Shown here piece by piece: positions 34,541-45,089 of a DNA stretch of 64,000 nt. Under the pieces are notes generated by a model. It was not told the origin of the DNA. It did not search any database and worked only from the letters and a program-made list of their open reading frames with translations. Source of the stretch: Sporolactobacillus pectinivorans (GTDB lineage Bacteria; Bacillota; Bacilli; Bacillales; Sporolactobacillaceae); assembly GCF_002802965.1 (NCBI RefSeq), contig NZ_NXGA01000001.1, positions 1,722,922-1,786,921 of the forward strand, written 5' to 3'. The position numbers and the translations under genes were made by a program. Within the stretch, counting starts at the first letter, position 1; every line of letters starts with the position of its first letter.

Positions 34541-36328
34541 ATGGACATTTTCAGAAGACTTAAACAATTTTACTGGCCTGATCGTAAGTATTTGCTGGGA
34601 TCTGTCTTTTTCCTTATTCTCGCAAGCGGTATTACCGTTGCTTATCCGGTAGTGCTGGCACTGACCATTGATAGAGCCATTATTCATAACCAGCTTCAGC
34701 TTATTCCTTACCTTTCAATCGGATTTGTTTTAATTATGATTTTTAAAGGTGTTTCGAGTTATTTTAGCCAGTATTGGGGGGATATGTTTGGCGTTAGCTC
34801 AGTCTTCAGACTGCGCCAGGCTCTGTATAAAAAATTACAATATCTGCCTTACCGCTACTATGACAATGCCAAGACGGGGGATCTGATGTCCAGGCTGACA
34901 GCAGATGTGGAAGGTTTCCGCTTTTTTCTTTCTGCCGGCATGACGCAGCTGATCAACTTTGCTGTTTTGGTTGGATTCAGCCTGGTACTCATGTTTTATT
35001 ATTCATGGGAGCTCGCTCTTGTCACCCTGGCGATGACGCCATTTTTGTGTGTGGCCGTTTTCCGTTTCGATAAGCGGGTCCATCCCGCATTCAGAAGAAT
35101 CAGGCTGTCTCTTGCCGGCATGAATACTCGGGTTCAGGAAAATATCAGCGGGATGAGTACAATCAAGTCTTTGGCACGTGAAAACTTTGAAATCGGCCGA
35201 TTCGCAGAGACAAATGATACGTATCAGGATCGCAACCTGATTACAGCGGATATCTGGGCTAAATATTTTCCGCTGATGGAACTGGTCGGAGATGTCAGTG
35301 TCGTCATTTTGCTTGCTCTTGGCGGTCTTTTTGTAATGAATGGCCGGATTGCCCCCGGTGAACTTGTTGCTTTTTTCAGCCTTGTCTGGTATATCATGGA
35401 TCCCCTGATGAACCTGGGCTTTATTATCAATACCTTTTCACAATCCAAGGCTTCTGGAGAACGGCTTCTTCAGGTACTGGATGAGAAAGAAGACATTCAG
35501 TCGCCGATTCATGCTTTTCAGCCTGAAAGCCTGTTGGGAGATGTCATCTTGGATGATGTATCTCTCGTATATCCGAATGAAAGGAAGCCATCGCTTCAGC
35601 ACATTTCTTTTGAGGCAAAACCGGGCAGCGTGATCGGTCTGATGGGGGCAACAGGCGCGGGCAAATCCAGCATAACCCAGCTTATCGGACGTTTTTATGA
35701 TGTCACATCCGGGGAAGTACGTGTAGACGGCCACTCGGTTAAAGAGTATGATCTGCAGACACTGAGAAAAAATATCGGCTTTGTCCTTCAGGAAAATTTT
35801 CTTTTTTCATCGACGATCCGCGACAATATTGCGTACGGGCGTCCGGATGCATCAATGGAGGATGTAATTCTTGCCGCTAAAAGGGCTGAGGCCGATGAAT
35901 TTATCAGCAAGATGCCCAATGGCTATGACACGGTACTTGGAGAGCGCGGAATGGGTCTGTCCGGCGGCCAGAAGCAGCGAATTTCAATCGCGCGGGCGTT
36001 GTTGATCAATCCAAGCATCTTGGTTCTTGACGACGCGACCAGTGCGGTTGACATGCGAACGGAAGGGCTGATACAGCGCGCTTTCCGGGAATTGATGAAA
36101 GGCAGGACAACATTTATTATCGCTCATCGGATATCATCGCTTCAAATGGCTGATGAAATCCTTGTTCTGGAAAATGGCTCAATTTCAGAGAGAGGCACGC
36201 ACGAGGAATTGGTTCGATTAGGCGGGATCTATTGCAGAATCTACGATATTCAGTATAAAGACAGGGACATGGTTCAAAAGCAGAGAGCTAAGGAAGGGAA
36301 GGACGCGCAATGGCAAAGCCGTCTGTAA
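34541..36328 (+). CDS. ABC exporter half, subunit 1 (YknU-like)
   Basis: A type IV exporter half-transporter of 595 residues: six helices (about 1-310) then an ATPase domain with Walker A GATGAGKS (near 369), signature LSGGQKQR (near 473) and Walker B ILVLDD. The usual catalytic Glu after Walker B is Asp (LDDATSAVD). The next gene has a normal Glu but a changed signature. Together they would make a heterodimer with one weak and one good ATP site, as in BmrCD and other asymmetrical exporters. It overlaps the second half by 19 bases. Confidence 0.92.
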   Translation: MDIFRRLKQFYWPDRKYLLGSVFFLILASGITVAYPVVLALTIDRAIIHNQLQLIPYLSIGFVLIMIFKGVSSYFSQYWGDMFGVSSVFRLRQALYKKLQYLPYRYYDNAKTGDLMSRLTADVEGFRFFLSAGMTQLINFAVLVGFSLVLMFYYSWELALVTLAMTPFLCVAVFRFDKRVHPAFRRIRLSLAGMNTRVQENISGMSTIKSLARENFEIGRFAETNDTYQDRNLITADIWAKYFPLMELVGDVSVVILLALGGLFVMNGRIAPGELVAFFSLVWYIMDPLMNLGFIINTFSQSKASGERLLQVLDEKEDIQSPIHAFQPESLLGDVILDDVSLVYPNERKPSLQHISFEAKPGSVIGLMGATGAGKSSITQLIGRFYDVTSGEVRVDGHSVKEYDLQTLRKNIGFVLQENFLFSSTIRDNIAYGRPDASMEDVILAAKRAEADEFISKMPNGYDTVLGERGMGLSGGQKQRISIARALLINPSILVLDDATSAVDMRTEGLIQRAFRELMKGRTTFIIAHRISSLQMADEILVLENGSISERGTHEELVRLGGIYCRIYDIQYKDRDMVQKQRAKEGKDAQWQSRL

Positions 36329-38121
36329 AAGAACGCTTTTATTATCCGGATGACCGGGTGATCGAAAAACCATTTAACTGGGTTCAGCTCATCAGGCTGC
36401 TGGCCTATTTAAAGCCTTATTTAAAGACGTTGATCCCGAAAGCAGCGGCGGCAATGCTTGTTTCAACGATTATTCGGCTGATTGTCCCGATCATCATTGG
36501 CGTGTATGCTTTTGACAGTGCAATCGCCAAGAAAAATTACCATCTGCTTTATTGGCTGGTCGGCATTACAGCATGTCTTTATGCGTTATCTTTTGTCAGC
36601 AACTGGTTCAGAATAAAAACAACCAATCAGCTCGGACAGTATGTGATTCATGATCTCCGTGAGAGCCTGTTTAATCATATCCAGTACCTCTCTCACCGTT
36701 TTTTTGACTCGCGTTCAGCCGGATCTATTCTGGTCCGCATCATTAATGATGTCAATTCGATGCAGGATTTGTTTACCAACGGAGTTATTAATACCTTGAT
36801 GGATCTTTTTACACTGTTTGGCATCTTTATTATTCTGTTTGTCCTGAGCCCGCCTTTGGCTGTGGCTGTCCTTCTTGTTATCCCGCTGATGTTCTTCATT
36901 TCTACAAGACTGAGGCGAAGCATCCGCAGAGCGTGGCAAAAAGTACGGATGAAAATGTCCAAACTGAATTCCCATCTGAATGAAAGTATTCAGGGCATAC
37001 GGGTCACTCAGTCATTTACCCAGGAAAAAGGAAACATGGCTTATTTTAGGGGTGTGAACACTGAAAATTTTATGGCATGGAAAGTGGCATCGAGAAAAAA
37101 TGCGCTGTTCCGGCCGTTTGTTGACATTTCAAATGCCGTGGGTTCCGCCATCCTGATCTGGTTCGGTGCATATCTGATCCACAGCGGTTCAATCGAGATC
37201 GGCACATTTGTCTCATTTTCATTTTATTTGGGCATGTTCTGGGGGCCGATCTCCCGGCTCGGTCAGGTTTACAATCAACTGCTCGTCGCGATGGCTTCTT
37301 CTGAGCGTATCTTTGAATTTCTTGATGAAAAACCGTCCGTTCCGGATAAGCCGGATGCAGTAAGTATGGAAAAGATCCGCGGCACCATTGATTTTGAGCA
37401 TGTTACATTCAGTTACGACGACTCGCGCAAGGCTTTGAAGGGCGTCAGCTTTCATGTTCCGGCAGGTGAGACTTTGGCATTGGTCGGGCATACAGGTTCA
37501 GGGAAAACAACCATCGCAAACCTTGTGAGCCGTTTCTATGATGTGACATCCGGCAAAGTATCATTTGATGACGTGGATGTGCGTGATATTAATCTGAGAG
37601 AACTTCGTTCAAGCGTTGGCACGGTTATTCAGGAAACTTATATTTTCTCGGGAACGATTATGGAAAATATTCGTTTTGGAAAACCTGATGCCACGGATCA
37701 GGAAGTGATCCATGCAGCAGAGGCAATCGGTGCCAGCTCATTTATTGAGGCACTGCCTGATGGTTATCAGACAGAGGTCGAAGAACGCGGGAATGTGCTG
37801 TCTGTCGGCGAACGACAGCTGCTTTCTTTTGCACGCGCCCTGCTTTCAGACCCGAAGATTCTGATTCTTGATGAAGCTACTGCAAGTATCGACACGGAAA
37901 CGGAAATGACCATTCAGGCAGCACTGAAAAAGTTGCTTAAAGGAAGGACATCAATTATTATTGCCCACAGACTTTCTACGATCCGTGACGCCGATCATAT
38001 CATTGTTCTAAACGAAGGGGATATTGTAGAACAGGGAAATCACGATCAGCTCATGAAGCAGCGTGGAAAATACTTTGATCTTGTGCTGAGCCAGTATAAT
38101 ATGCTGGACAGCGCATCCTGA
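36310..38121 (+). CDS. ABC exporter half, subunit 2 (YknV-like)
   Basis: The partner half-transporter, 603 residues, with six helices after a cytoplasmic start (ERFYYPDDRVIEKPF) that is typical of YknV/YheH-type partners. Walker A is GHTGSGKT and Walker B is LILDEATASID with catalytic Glu. The signature is LSVGERQ rather than LSGGQ. The substrate is unknown; related pairs export drugs or peptides. It overlaps the first half and is followed 41 bases later by a CydB-like gene, so the three may form one operon. Confidence 0.92.
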   Translation: MAKPSVKERFYYPDDRVIEKPFNWVQLIRLLAYLKPYLKTLIPKAAAAMLVSTIIRLIVPIIIGVYAFDSAIAKKNYHLLYWLVGITACLYALSFVSNWFRIKTTNQLGQYVIHDLRESLFNHIQYLSHRFFDSRSAGSILVRIINDVNSMQDLFTNGVINTLMDLFTLFGIFIILFVLSPPLAVAVLLVIPLMFFISTRLRRSIRRAWQKVRMKMSKLNSHLNESIQGIRVTQSFTQEKGNMAYFRGVNTENFMAWKVASRKNALFRPFVDISNAVGSAILIWFGAYLIHSGSIEIGTFVSFSFYLGMFWGPISRLGQVYNQLLVAMASSERIFEFLDEKPSVPDKPDAVSMEKIRGTIDFEHVTFSYDDSRKALKGVSFHVPAGETLALVGHTGSGKTTIANLVSRFYDVTSGKVSFDDVDVRDINLRELRSSVGTVIQETYIFSGTIMENIRFGKPDATDQEVIHAAEAIGASSFIEALPDGYQTEVEERGNVLSVGERQLLSFARALLSDPKILILDEATASIDTETEMTIQAALKKLLKGRTSIIIAHRLSTIRDADHIIVLNEGDIVEQGNHDQLMKQRGKYFDLVLSQYNMLDSAS

Positions 38122-38162
38122 ATGGATTGCTGGGTTGAAAAGGTTCAGGGAGGATTGCCGCA

Positions 38163-39188
38163 ATGTCTGAATTATTGATAATGCTATTTTTATGGTTTTT
38201 AATGTATTGTTATTTAATATTGTCTTCAGTAGATTTCGGGGCAAGTTTTTATCTTTTTTACGGACAGGCGGTCGGTCATCAGGAATCAGCATTCGCCCCG
38301 ATACATGACTATTTGTCTCCGGTCTCCGAAATTATTAATATCTGTTTTGTTTTACTGTTTGCCGCTGCGGTAAGCCTTTCACCTGAAATTTTTCTTAACT
38401 ATCAGACACAGCTTGCATTTTCGGGAATCCTTGCAGTCCTTTTAATTCTTCTGAAGGGGACGTGTTTTACACTTTCAGAATTGCTTCCAAAAAGTTCCCG
38501 ACTGAATCGGATCTGCATTGCCGGAAACGGAATATCAGGTCTGCTGGTTCCCCCTGTGCTCAGTATTTCCATGGTGGTCAGTGAAGGGGGGTTCGACGGC
38601 CCCGGGATGGATAATGTCATCTTTTTTGTCGGAAAACTATTCACGAATATCTATTTCTGGTCGGTTATGATCATTACTGTTGTCAGCATTTTCTATATCA
38701 GTTCGATGTTCCTGACTTTTTTTGCGCGTTCCTCACGCAATGAAACATTAAGCGAAAAAATGAGGGGACAGGCTCTCTTCTGGAGTATGCCGACGGTGCT
38801 GGCTAGCGGTTTTGTATTCCTCGGTCTTGAAATGCAGAATCCGGATCATTTTATGCGTACATTAAATGATTCGTGGATGTTTCTGATTTCTTTGATTTGT
38901 CTTCTTTTTGCAGTGACATTAATCTTTCTTAAACGCTGGTATGGTTTTTCATTTTTATTGGTAATGGCCCAGTATTTTTTTGCACTGTTTGGTTACGGCT
39001 TATCGCATTTGCCTTATATCATTTATCCGGATATTCAAATTCCGTCTGCAGTCGCCCAGGAAGCAGGACGTCCCTGGTTCCTCCTTGTAGCGCTGATCTT
39101 GTCTTTCGGGACGGTGGCTGCGGTTTTGATGTTCAAAAGTTCCATGGTCAGCCGCAATGCCGATTTCAAACGATCCAACAGTAAATGA
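38163..39188 (+). CDS. Cytochrome bd oxidase subunit II-like protein (orphan CydB/YthB)
   Basis: An integral membrane protein of 341 residues with about eight to nine helices. The first helix ends in SSVDFGASFYLFYG and continues with HDYLSPVSEIINICFV, which match the CydB/YthB start (DFGA..., LSPxWExxN). Subunit II supports the heme-bearing CydA. No cydA lies beside it in this window; instead an ABC exporter pair precedes it. It may assemble with a CydA coded elsewhere, or it may have a new role with the exporter. AGGGAGG lies before the ATG. Confidence 0.75.
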   Translation: MSELLIMLFLWFLMYCYLILSSVDFGASFYLFYGQAVGHQESAFAPIHDYLSPVSEIINICFVLLFAAAVSLSPEIFLNYQTQLAFSGILAVLLILLKGTCFTLSELLPKSSRLNRICIAGNGISGLLVPPVLSISMVVSEGGFDGPGMDNVIFFVGKLFTNIYFWSVMIITVVSIFYISSMFLTFFARSSRNETLSEKMRGQALFWSMPTVLASGFVFLGLEMQNPDHFMRTLNDSWMFLISLICLLFAVTLIFLKRWYGFSFLLVMAQYFFALFGYGLSHLPYIIYPDIQIPSAVAQEAGRPWFLLVALILSFGTVAAVLMFKSSMVSRNADFKRSNSK

Positions 39189-39219
39189 GGACAAATAGGG
39201 GTATAATTATATCTGGCAG

Positions 39220-39324
39220 TTGTTTAATATTTTATTACTTCTAGCCATTCTGTTTAGCATCGGTTTTATAATTTATAAACTGTCAAAAAAAGAAAAAAAT
39301 AAATTTTTATGTTGCTTTTTCTGA
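39220..39324 (+). CDS. Possible tiny membrane protein after the CydB-like gene
   Basis: TTG at 39220 opens a 34-residue frame MFNILLLLAILFSIGFIIYKLSKKEKNKFL.. with one hydrophobic segment followed by a basic tail. Small CydX/CydS-type subunits (30-40 residues, one helix) commonly follow cydB genes, which makes this worth noting. No strong Shine-Dalgarno was found, so it is a candidate only. Confidence 0.35.
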   Translation: MFNILLLLAILFSIGFIIYKLSKKEKNKFLCCFF

Positions 39325-39349
39325 TTTTAAAATGATAGTGCCACTTTTT

Positions 39350-39379
39350 GCCTCCAAAGATAATTTGGAGGTTTTTGCT
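39350..39379 (+). terminator. Terminator after the CydB-like operon
   Basis: CCTCCAAA pairs with TTTGGAGG around a GATAA loop, then TTTTTG. Confidence 0.85.
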
Positions 39380-39538
39380 CTGTATTGGTAGGTTGTTTAT
39401 TGAACAAAGGCATTTAATTGGGTCGAAACAATTTATATTGGCGCTGCTAAGTTTCTTTTTTGCCAACAGTCTCCCACAGCAGCTTACTCTTGAAAATTAT
39501 AATCATCAAGAATTTTTTGGTCTGTGTCATCTATCGCA

Positions 39539-39584
39539 AAAAGAAAGCACCGGATGTGTATATGTTATCCGGTGCTTTCTGTGA
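39539..39584 (-). terminator. Terminator of rpoY-rnjA
   Basis: AGAAAGCACCGGAT pairs with ATCCGGTGCTTTCT; on the minus strand it is followed by TTTTTG. It may also work on the plus strand. Confidence 0.85.
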
Positions 39585-39642
39585 ATCGATCTGAGTTGTC
39601 CAGATATGATGCTTCTTCAGAAACCCATTCGATATGACATGG

Positions 39643-41349
39643 TCAGTTGCTGCTTCCAACCCGTTTATTTGATTTTTCGTCAACTTGCATAATGATCGGA
39701 AGGATCATCGGCTTGCGCCGCGTTTTCTCATATAGAAATGGCGAAAGCACCTCATTGATTTCGTTTTTCATCTCCGACCATTGCAGTGCATCGCGCTGCA
39801 CAACTTCCTGAAGATGCTTGTTTAGCAACTCCTGGGCCTCACTGATTAGATCCCCTGACTCGCGCATGTAAACAAAACCGCGTGAAATAAGATCTGGACC
39901 CGCCATTATTTTGTGGGCTTCCATATCGACACTGACAACGACAATGACGAGTCCCTCTTCGGAAAGAATCCGCCGGTCCCGCAAAACGATATTTCCAATG
40001 TCTCCGACCCCGCTTCCGTCAATGTAAACGGATCCGGATGAAACCTTACCGGTGACGCTTGCATGATTCTGGTCGAGGGCAAGCACATCGCCAATGCTCA
40101 TGATGAAGGAATGATCGTAAGGTATTCCGCAGGCGTGTGCGGTTTCAACGTGTTTTTTCAACATCCGGTATTCTCCGTGGATCGGCATGAAAAACTTTGG
40201 CTTTAGAAGCCGGAGCATCAGTTTCTCTTCTTCCTGACCGCCATGGCCGGATGTATGAATATTGCTCAATTTCCCATGGATGACTTCTGCACCGGCGCGG
40301 GTCAGCTGGTTGATGGTGCGGTTAATGCTGACTTTATTGCCCGGGATCGGAGACGAAGAAAAAATGACTGTGTCTCCGGGCTGTACCTGAATCTGACGAT
40401 GTGTCCCGTTGGCAATGCGTGATAAAGCGGCCATCGGTTCACCCTGACTGCCGGTGCACAGGATGACGACCTGATTATCCGGAAGATGATTGATCACCTG
40501 GTGATCGACAAATGTATCTTCAGGAGCGTTAACGTATCCTAAATCTCCACCGATTGTGATCGAGGCCTCCATACTTCGGCCAAAAACAGCAATTTTCCTG
40601 CCTGTATCAATTGCAGCGTCAACAACCTGCTGCAGTCTGTGAATATTTGATGCGAATGTTGCGAAAATGATCCGGGCATTTACCTTGCGGAAAATATCCT
40701 TTATATTTTCGCCGACCTCCCGTTCAGTCATTGTAAACCCGGGAATTTCAGCATTCGTACTGTCAGACATCAGGCAAAGCACGCCTTCTTTGCCGATATC
40801 CGCCATTTTTGTCAAATTGGCAATTTGACCGCCAACAGGAGTGAAATCAAATTTATAATCACCTGTTTCAACGATGTTGCCTTGTGGCGTTTTTACAACA
40901 ATCCCATAAGAATCCGGGATGCTGTGTGTTGTTCTGAAGAAGCTGACTGAAGTTTTTTGAAACTTAATCACATCGTCCTCAGTGATTTCATGGATAACGG
41001 TCTGGCGAAGAAGGTTATGTTCCTCCAGTTTATTTCGAATTAGCGCGGCTGCAAGTTTGCCGGCATAGATCGGAACGTTCAGTGCCCGAAGCAGATAGGG
41101 AACCCCGCCTATATGATCCTCGTGACCATGCGTGATAAATAGTCCCTTTACCTTGTCGGCATTTTTGACAAGATAGCTGTAATCCGGGATGACGTAATCA
41201 ATGCCGAGTAAATCGTCTTCCGGGAATTTAATGCCGGCATCGATGACAATGATTTCATCCTGAAACTGAACGGCATAAGTATTCTTGCCGATTTCACCCA
41301 GACCGCCGAGAGAGAACACAGCAGTTTGATGGTTTTTAACAAATTTCAT
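39643..41349 (-). CDS. rnjA: Ribonuclease J1
   Basis: An essential RNase with 5'-3' exo- and endonuclease activity in mRNA decay and 16S maturation. It is a metallo-beta-lactamase/beta-CASP protein of 568 residues. The metal motif is H74-G-H-E-D-H79, and the beta-CASP and C-terminal domains are complete. The N terminus [23 protein letters not shown] matches B. subtilis RnjA, which fixes the start at 41349 over the longer frame. It begins four bases after rpoY, so the two are coupled as in B. subtilis. Confidence 0.97.
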   Translation of the reverse strand: MKFVKNHQTAVFSLGGLGEIGKNTYAVQFQDEIIVIDAGIKFPEDDLLGIDYVIPDYSYLVKNADKVKGLFITHGHEDHIGGVPYLLRALNVPIYAGKLAAALIRNKLEEHNLLRQTVIHEITEDDVIKFQKTSVSFFRTTHSIPDSYGIVVKTPQGNIVETGDYKFDFTPVGGQIANLTKMADIGKEGVLCLMSDSTNAEIPGFTMTEREVGENIKDIFRKVNARIIFATFASNIHRLQQVVDAAIDTGRKIAVFGRSMEASITIGGDLGYVNAPEDTFVDHQVINHLPDNQVVILCTGSQGEPMAALSRIANGTHRQIQVQPGDTVIFSSSPIPGNKVSINRTINQLTRAGAEVIHGKLSNIHTSGHGGQEEEKLMLRLLKPKFFMPIHGEYRMLKKHVETAHACGIPYDHSFIMSIGDVLALDQNHASVTGKVSSGSVYIDGSGVGDIGNIVLRDRRILSEEGLVIVVVSVDMEAHKIMAGPDLISRGFVYMRESGDLISEAQELLNKHLQEVVQRDALQWSEMKNEINEVLSPFLYEKTRRKPMILPIIMQVDEKSNKRVGSSN

Positions 41350-41353
41350 ATGA

Positions 41354-41563
41354 TTATATCTTCTCCAATTTAAATTCGGCAGATTTCTTTTCGTACTCAA
41401 GAAATTTCCCGGTCAGCGGCTGGATAAACTCTACATTATAAGGTCTATCCCCCAGTTTTTTACGAACATCGCGTATATCCGTTGCTTCAAGATACAGAGT
41501 TTCCGTATTTTCCCGTACCGGAACCTCGTCCCTTGATTTTTGAAACAATACTTTGAATACCAT
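41354..41563 (-). CDS. rpoY: RNA polymerase epsilon subunit
   Basis: A 69-residue auxiliary subunit of Firmicute RNA polymerase (DUF1447, YkzG). The sequence [19 protein letters not shown] and the C-terminal [17 protein letters not shown] match the family. GGGGAG precedes the ATG at 41563; the frame also runs a few codons further up. It is followed at once by rnjA, the usual order. It may be involved in stabilising or recycling RNA polymerase; the function is debated. Confidence 0.95.
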   Translation of the reverse strand: MVFKVLFQKSRDEVPVRENTETLYLEATDIRDVRKKLGDRPYNVEFIQPLTGKFLEYEKKSAEFKLEKI

Positions 41564-41804
41564 GTCGTTTGCTCCCCTCAAAAAAGATTCTAAATACCAT
41601 TATATATGAAATGGAAAGGTTTTTCATTGTTTAGCCCATTTGCCGCTGTAAAAAGAACTTAATTCATACCGGGGTCAGCTTTATTTTTCACAGGAGCGCT
41701 CAAAAAATACAGGATGCAACCTTCACCCTTTTAGTTGCCCGGGCTGTTATAATGAAGTAGTATGCAAAAAAAAGCGATGGTTACAATGGGTGAGGAGGGT
41801 CACT

Positions 41805-42593
41805 GTGTCTGATATTAAAATTGTTTTTTTTGATATTGACAGTACATTGTATGATCAAAATAAATCTGTCCCGGAATCGACAACTGAAGCGGTCAGGGCG
41901 TTGCAGAAAAAAGGTGTCATTACAGCGATTGCAACAGGACGCGCACCGTTTATGTTTAAAGATCTGAGAACAAATCTTGATATTCACACGTTTGCCAGCT
42001 TCAATGGTTCTTATGTTGTTGATCAGGATGAACCGATCTATAAAAAACCGATACCCGAGGTGCTGCTGGAAGAACTGGAACATCAGTCATCGGAAGCGGG
42101 GAATCGTCTTATTTTTCTTAATGAAGAAACCATGAAAATTGACGGGGAAATGGCTCCTGACATTCTGGAAGGTATGGACAGTCTGAAACTTAATCTGCCT
42201 CTTCCGGATGAAGATCCCAATTTTTTCAGAAATCATGATATTTACCAGGCACTTCTTTTTTATTCTGCTGCGGACGACTCCGGTTATTTGGATAGCGAGC
42301 CTCTTAACAAACTGCGCTATGTCCGCTGGCATAAAAATGCGGTTGACGTGATACCCCAATCGGGATCGAAGGCTCAGGGAATAAAAAAAATACTCGAAAA
42401 ACTAAATATGTCAGCTGGCGAGGCCTGCGCTTTCGGGGATGGAAACAATGACGTGGAAATGCTGTCTTATGTCGGGACAGGTGTGGCTATGGGAAATGCG
42501 GTGGAACGTGCCAAGCAGGCAGCGGACAGGGTCACGCTTCCGGTTGACAGGGATGGCATTTATTATGGGCTAAAGGAACTTGGGCTGATCTGA
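41805..42593 (+). CDS. HAD-family hydrolase, Cof type (YkrA-like)
   Basis: A cytoplasmic HAD-IIB phosphatase of 262 residues. Motif I is FFDIDSTLYD with nucleophile Asp, motif II lies near ATGR, and motif IV is FGDGNNDVEML. Cof-type enzymes remove phosphate from sugar phosphates, nucleotides or cofactors; the substrate is not known. GTG 41805 is chosen, six bases after GAGGAGGG. It is divergent from rpoY-rnjA, the place of ykrA in B. subtilis. Confidence 0.9.
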   Translation: MSDIKIVFFDIDSTLYDQNKSVPESTTEAVRALQKKGVITAIATGRAPFMFKDLRTNLDIHTFASFNGSYVVDQDEPIYKKPIPEVLLEELEHQSSEAGNRLIFLNEETMKIDGEMAPDILEGMDSLKLNLPLPDEDPNFFRNHDIYQALLFYSAADDSGYLDSEPLNKLRYVRWHKNAVDVIPQSGSKAQGIKKILEKLNMSAGEACAFGDGNNDVEMLSYVGTGVAMGNAVERAKQAADRVTLPVDRDGIYYGLKELGLI

Positions 42594-42689
42594 AATCAAA
42601 AGATCGGCTTTACTTTTATTATTGCGTTTGAAGAGCGACAGAAGATGATCCGAAACCATTTTCCTGCTGCGCAGGCTGATGATAAATAA

Positions 42690-42705
42690 ATGGAAACGTT
42701 TACAA
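42690..42705 (+). promoter_or_regulatory. cre site upstream of the pdh promoter
   Basis: ATGGAAACGTTTACAA fits the CcpA consensus WTGNAANCGNWNNCW at every position. Its centre is about 60 bases before the predicted start point, a position linked with activation rather than repression (as in ackA and pta). Confidence 0.75.
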
Positions 42706-42722
42706 CGCTGAAAGCCTTACGT

Positions 42723-42750
42723 TTGACTTCGCTGAACAGGGTATTATAAA
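42723..42750 (+). promoter_or_regulatory. Probable sigma-A promoter of pdhABCD
   Basis: TTGACT at 42723-42728 and TATAAA at 42745-42750, spacing 16. Confidence 0.65.
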
Positions 42751-42756
42751 CTGAAC

Positions 42757-42899
42757 TTGGGTTCTAATCATAGTCCCGCTAATACCCGAGCGAGGATCGG
42801 GGTGTCTCAACCGGACTCCTGTGCCTTGAAGCAGACAGAAGAGCGGGCGCTTGTTCCTGAATGGCAGGGGTGCCGTAAAAGTTGCTTTTACGGTTTCTT
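42757..42899 (+). ncRNA. Structured leader RNA ending in a terminator, upstream of pdhA
   Basis: A GC-rich leader of about 140 bases with nested pairing: CCCGCT (42775-42780) with AGCGGG (42842-42847) enclosing CCCGA/TCGGG (42785-42801) and TGTCT/AGACA (42803-42837). CTCCTG (42816-42821) can pair instead with CAGGGG (42865-42870). It ends in a terminator hairpin. No known riboswitch family was recognised. It may be an attenuator for pdhABCD or a separate small RNA. Confidence 0.5.
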
Positions 42900-42900
42900 T
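42872..42900 (+). terminator. Intrinsic terminator within the pdh leader
   Basis: CCGTAAAAG pairs with CTTTTACGG around TTG, followed by TTTCTTTTC. It lies about 80 bases before pdhA and 300 bases past the HAD gene. Confidence 0.8.
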
Positions 42901-42932
42901 TCAGGATATGAAAGCGTTTTTGTGATGTTTAA

Positions 42933-44068
<1,136 letters not shown>

Positions 44069-44069
<1 letters not shown>

Positions 44070-45046
44070 TGGTGCAGATGACGATGATTCAGGCAATTAC
44101 AGATGCCATGCGTACAGAGCTGAAAAATGATGAGAATGTGCTTGTTTTTGGCGAGGACGTAGCCAAAAACGGCGGCGTTTTTCGGGCGACAGAAGGCTTG
44201 TACGATGAATTTGGTGAAGATCGCGTTTTTGATACACCCCTTGCTGAATCCGGCATCGGAGGGTTGGCGTTAGGTCTGGCTCTTCAAAAATTCAGGCCGG
44301 TTATGGAAATCCAGTTTTTCGGCTTTGTTTTTGAAGCAATGGACAGCATTGTGTCTCAGATGGCGAGGCTCCGTTATCGCTCGGGTGGTGTTTATCAGGC
44401 TCCGGTAACCATCCGTTCTCCATTTGGGGGCGGAGTCAAAACACCGGAACTCCATTCTGACAATCTGGAAGGACTATTTTATGAATGCCCTGGTTTGAAG
44501 GTGGTCATCCCTTCCAATCCATATGATGCAAAAGGGCTGCTCATTTCTGCAATCCGAGATAATGATCCCGTTCTTTTCCTGGAACATATGAAACTTTACC
44601 GTTCATTCAGGGATGAGGTACCTGAAGGAGAGTATACAGTGGAAATCGGCAAGGCCAAGGTCGTTCGGGAAGGAAGCTCTATTACACTGATTACTTACGG
44701 GGCGATGGTCAGGGCGGCACTCAAAGCGGCCGAACAGTTGAAAGACGAAGGAATTGATGCGGAAGTCATTGACCTCAGAACGATCAGTCCGCTTGACACT
44801 GAAACAATCACTCAATCTATAAAGAAAACGGGACGCGCGGTAGTTATTCAGGAAGCACAGAAACAGGCGGGGATCGCTGCTCATGTCATAGCGGAAATTA
44901 ATGACCGTGCATTGCTTTATCTTGATGCGCCGGTTGGCAGGGTCACTGCCCCGGATACCGTTTTTCCATTTGCAGCAGCAGAAGATGTCTGGCTTCCAAA
45001 TGAAAAAGATATTATTGAAAAAGTCGAGGAAGTAACAGCATTTTAA
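44069..45046 (+). CDS. pdhB: Pyruvate dehydrogenase E1 component, beta subunit
   Basis: Beta half of the E1 heterotetramer, 325 residues, contributing to the ThDP site and to the contact with E2. Family blocks [18 protein letters not shown] and [10 protein letters not shown] near the N terminus and GRAVVIQEA in the C-terminal transketolase domain are clear. It is translationally coupled to pdhA and followed 43 bases later by pdhC, with GAAGGAGG ahead of the next ATG. Confidence 0.97.
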
Positions 45047-45089
45047 TTATGAAAGAGAGAAAAGTTTTAAACTGAAGGAGGTAAGCGCC

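Noticed and set aside
34541..38121. The ABC pair as CydC/CydD
   Set aside because: The N-terminal parts resemble YknU/YknV-type multidrug halves; the link to cytochrome bd rests only on the following CydB-like gene.
42757..42900. T-box or thiamine-diphosphate riboswitch before pdhA
   Set aside because: Neither the T-box core (GGTGG-type with specifier loop) nor the TPP signature CTGAGA is present.
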